Below the pieces are notes generated by a model that was not told the origin of the DNA, ran no database searches, and was given only the letters and a program-made list of their open reading frames with translations. From Pelobates cultripes (lineage: Eukaryota > Chordata > Amphibia > Anura > Pelobatidae): a stretch of 64,000 nt of DNA. The stretch is from the NCBI GenBank assembly GCA_933207985.1, contig OW240920.1, positions 128,039,628 through 128,103,627 on the forward strand, given 5' to 3'. This document shows positions 63,881 through 64,000 of the stretch, in pieces (positions within the stretch are counted from its first letter, which is position 1; the number at the start of each line of letters is the position of its first letter). Position numbers and translations under genes: made by a program.

Positions 63881-64000
63881 CACGTGGCCATTCAATTTAA
63901 TTAAACTCATAACATACGTTACACCTGACAAAATCCCATGGTTCCATGTCAACTTTCCATATCAATTGCTGCATCCCTCTCTTTCCGTGTAACTTGGCCT

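Noticed and set aside
60096..64000. Last exon of ficolin gene 2
   Set aside because: None of the expected C-terminal motifs was found in any + strand frame; it must lie beyond the window.

Overview
The window is intronic and intergenic DNA from a vertebrate, most likely a frog. It has long introns, GT-AG splice sites and ficolin exons of vertebrate type. It also carries a very high load of transposons: CR1, L2 and L1-like LINEs, a Penelope-like element, a Ngaro retrotransposon, a class I endogenous retrovirus, hAT and Tc1/mariner elements, TTAA-type MITEs and long AC/GT arrays. Several repeats are types I associate with amphibian genomes. That is recall and was not searched.

Host genes. Two ficolin-family genes lie head to tail on the + strand. 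Gene 1 is complete: eight coding exons from 8855 to 28437, giving a 309-residue protein with a signal peptide, a short N-terminal segment with cysteines, 14 Gly-X-Y triplets and a fibrinogen-like domain. Gene 2 starts at 30542. Eight coding exons are visible up to 60095, and the last exon, which should carry the C-terminal ~82 residues, is not found before the window ends. Gene 2 has one extra 36-base collagen exon, and that exon has a Gly-to-Arg break in its triplet pattern. All exon phases are shared between the genes (1-1 in the collagen part, then 1-0, 0-1, 1-1), so they are tandem duplicates. Ficolins are secreted pattern-recognition lectins of the complement lectin pathway.

Layout. 1-5400: a decayed Penelope-like element on the - strand with inverted flanking repeats, split by a hAT element (2997-4845). 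5400-8850: small MITEs and GT repeats upstream of gene 1. 8855-28437: gene 1, with a minisatellite in intron 4, an open Ngaro element in intron 5 (gag, RT/RNase H, tyrosine recombinase, SGNH hydrolase), a hAT element in intron 6 and a CR1 copy in intron 7. 28438-30541: intergenic, with an L1-like remnant. 30542-60095: gene 2. Its intron 1 (17 kb) holds a 17-bp minisatellite, a dead mariner and an L2 LINE interrupted by a 10.1 kb provirus whose LTRs differ at about two bases. Its intron 4 holds nested elements, and intron 5 holds a hammerhead ribozyme motif. 60096-64000: intron 8 of gene 2, with a large fold-back element and AC arrays.

The observations I find most worth following are the well-formed hammerhead ribozyme on the - strand at 56622-56664 and a weaker one beside the Penelope-like element; the very young but multiply defective provirus, which suggests it was copied in trans; the Ngaro element with all four reading frames open; and a recurring module shared by several elements that carry microsatellites.
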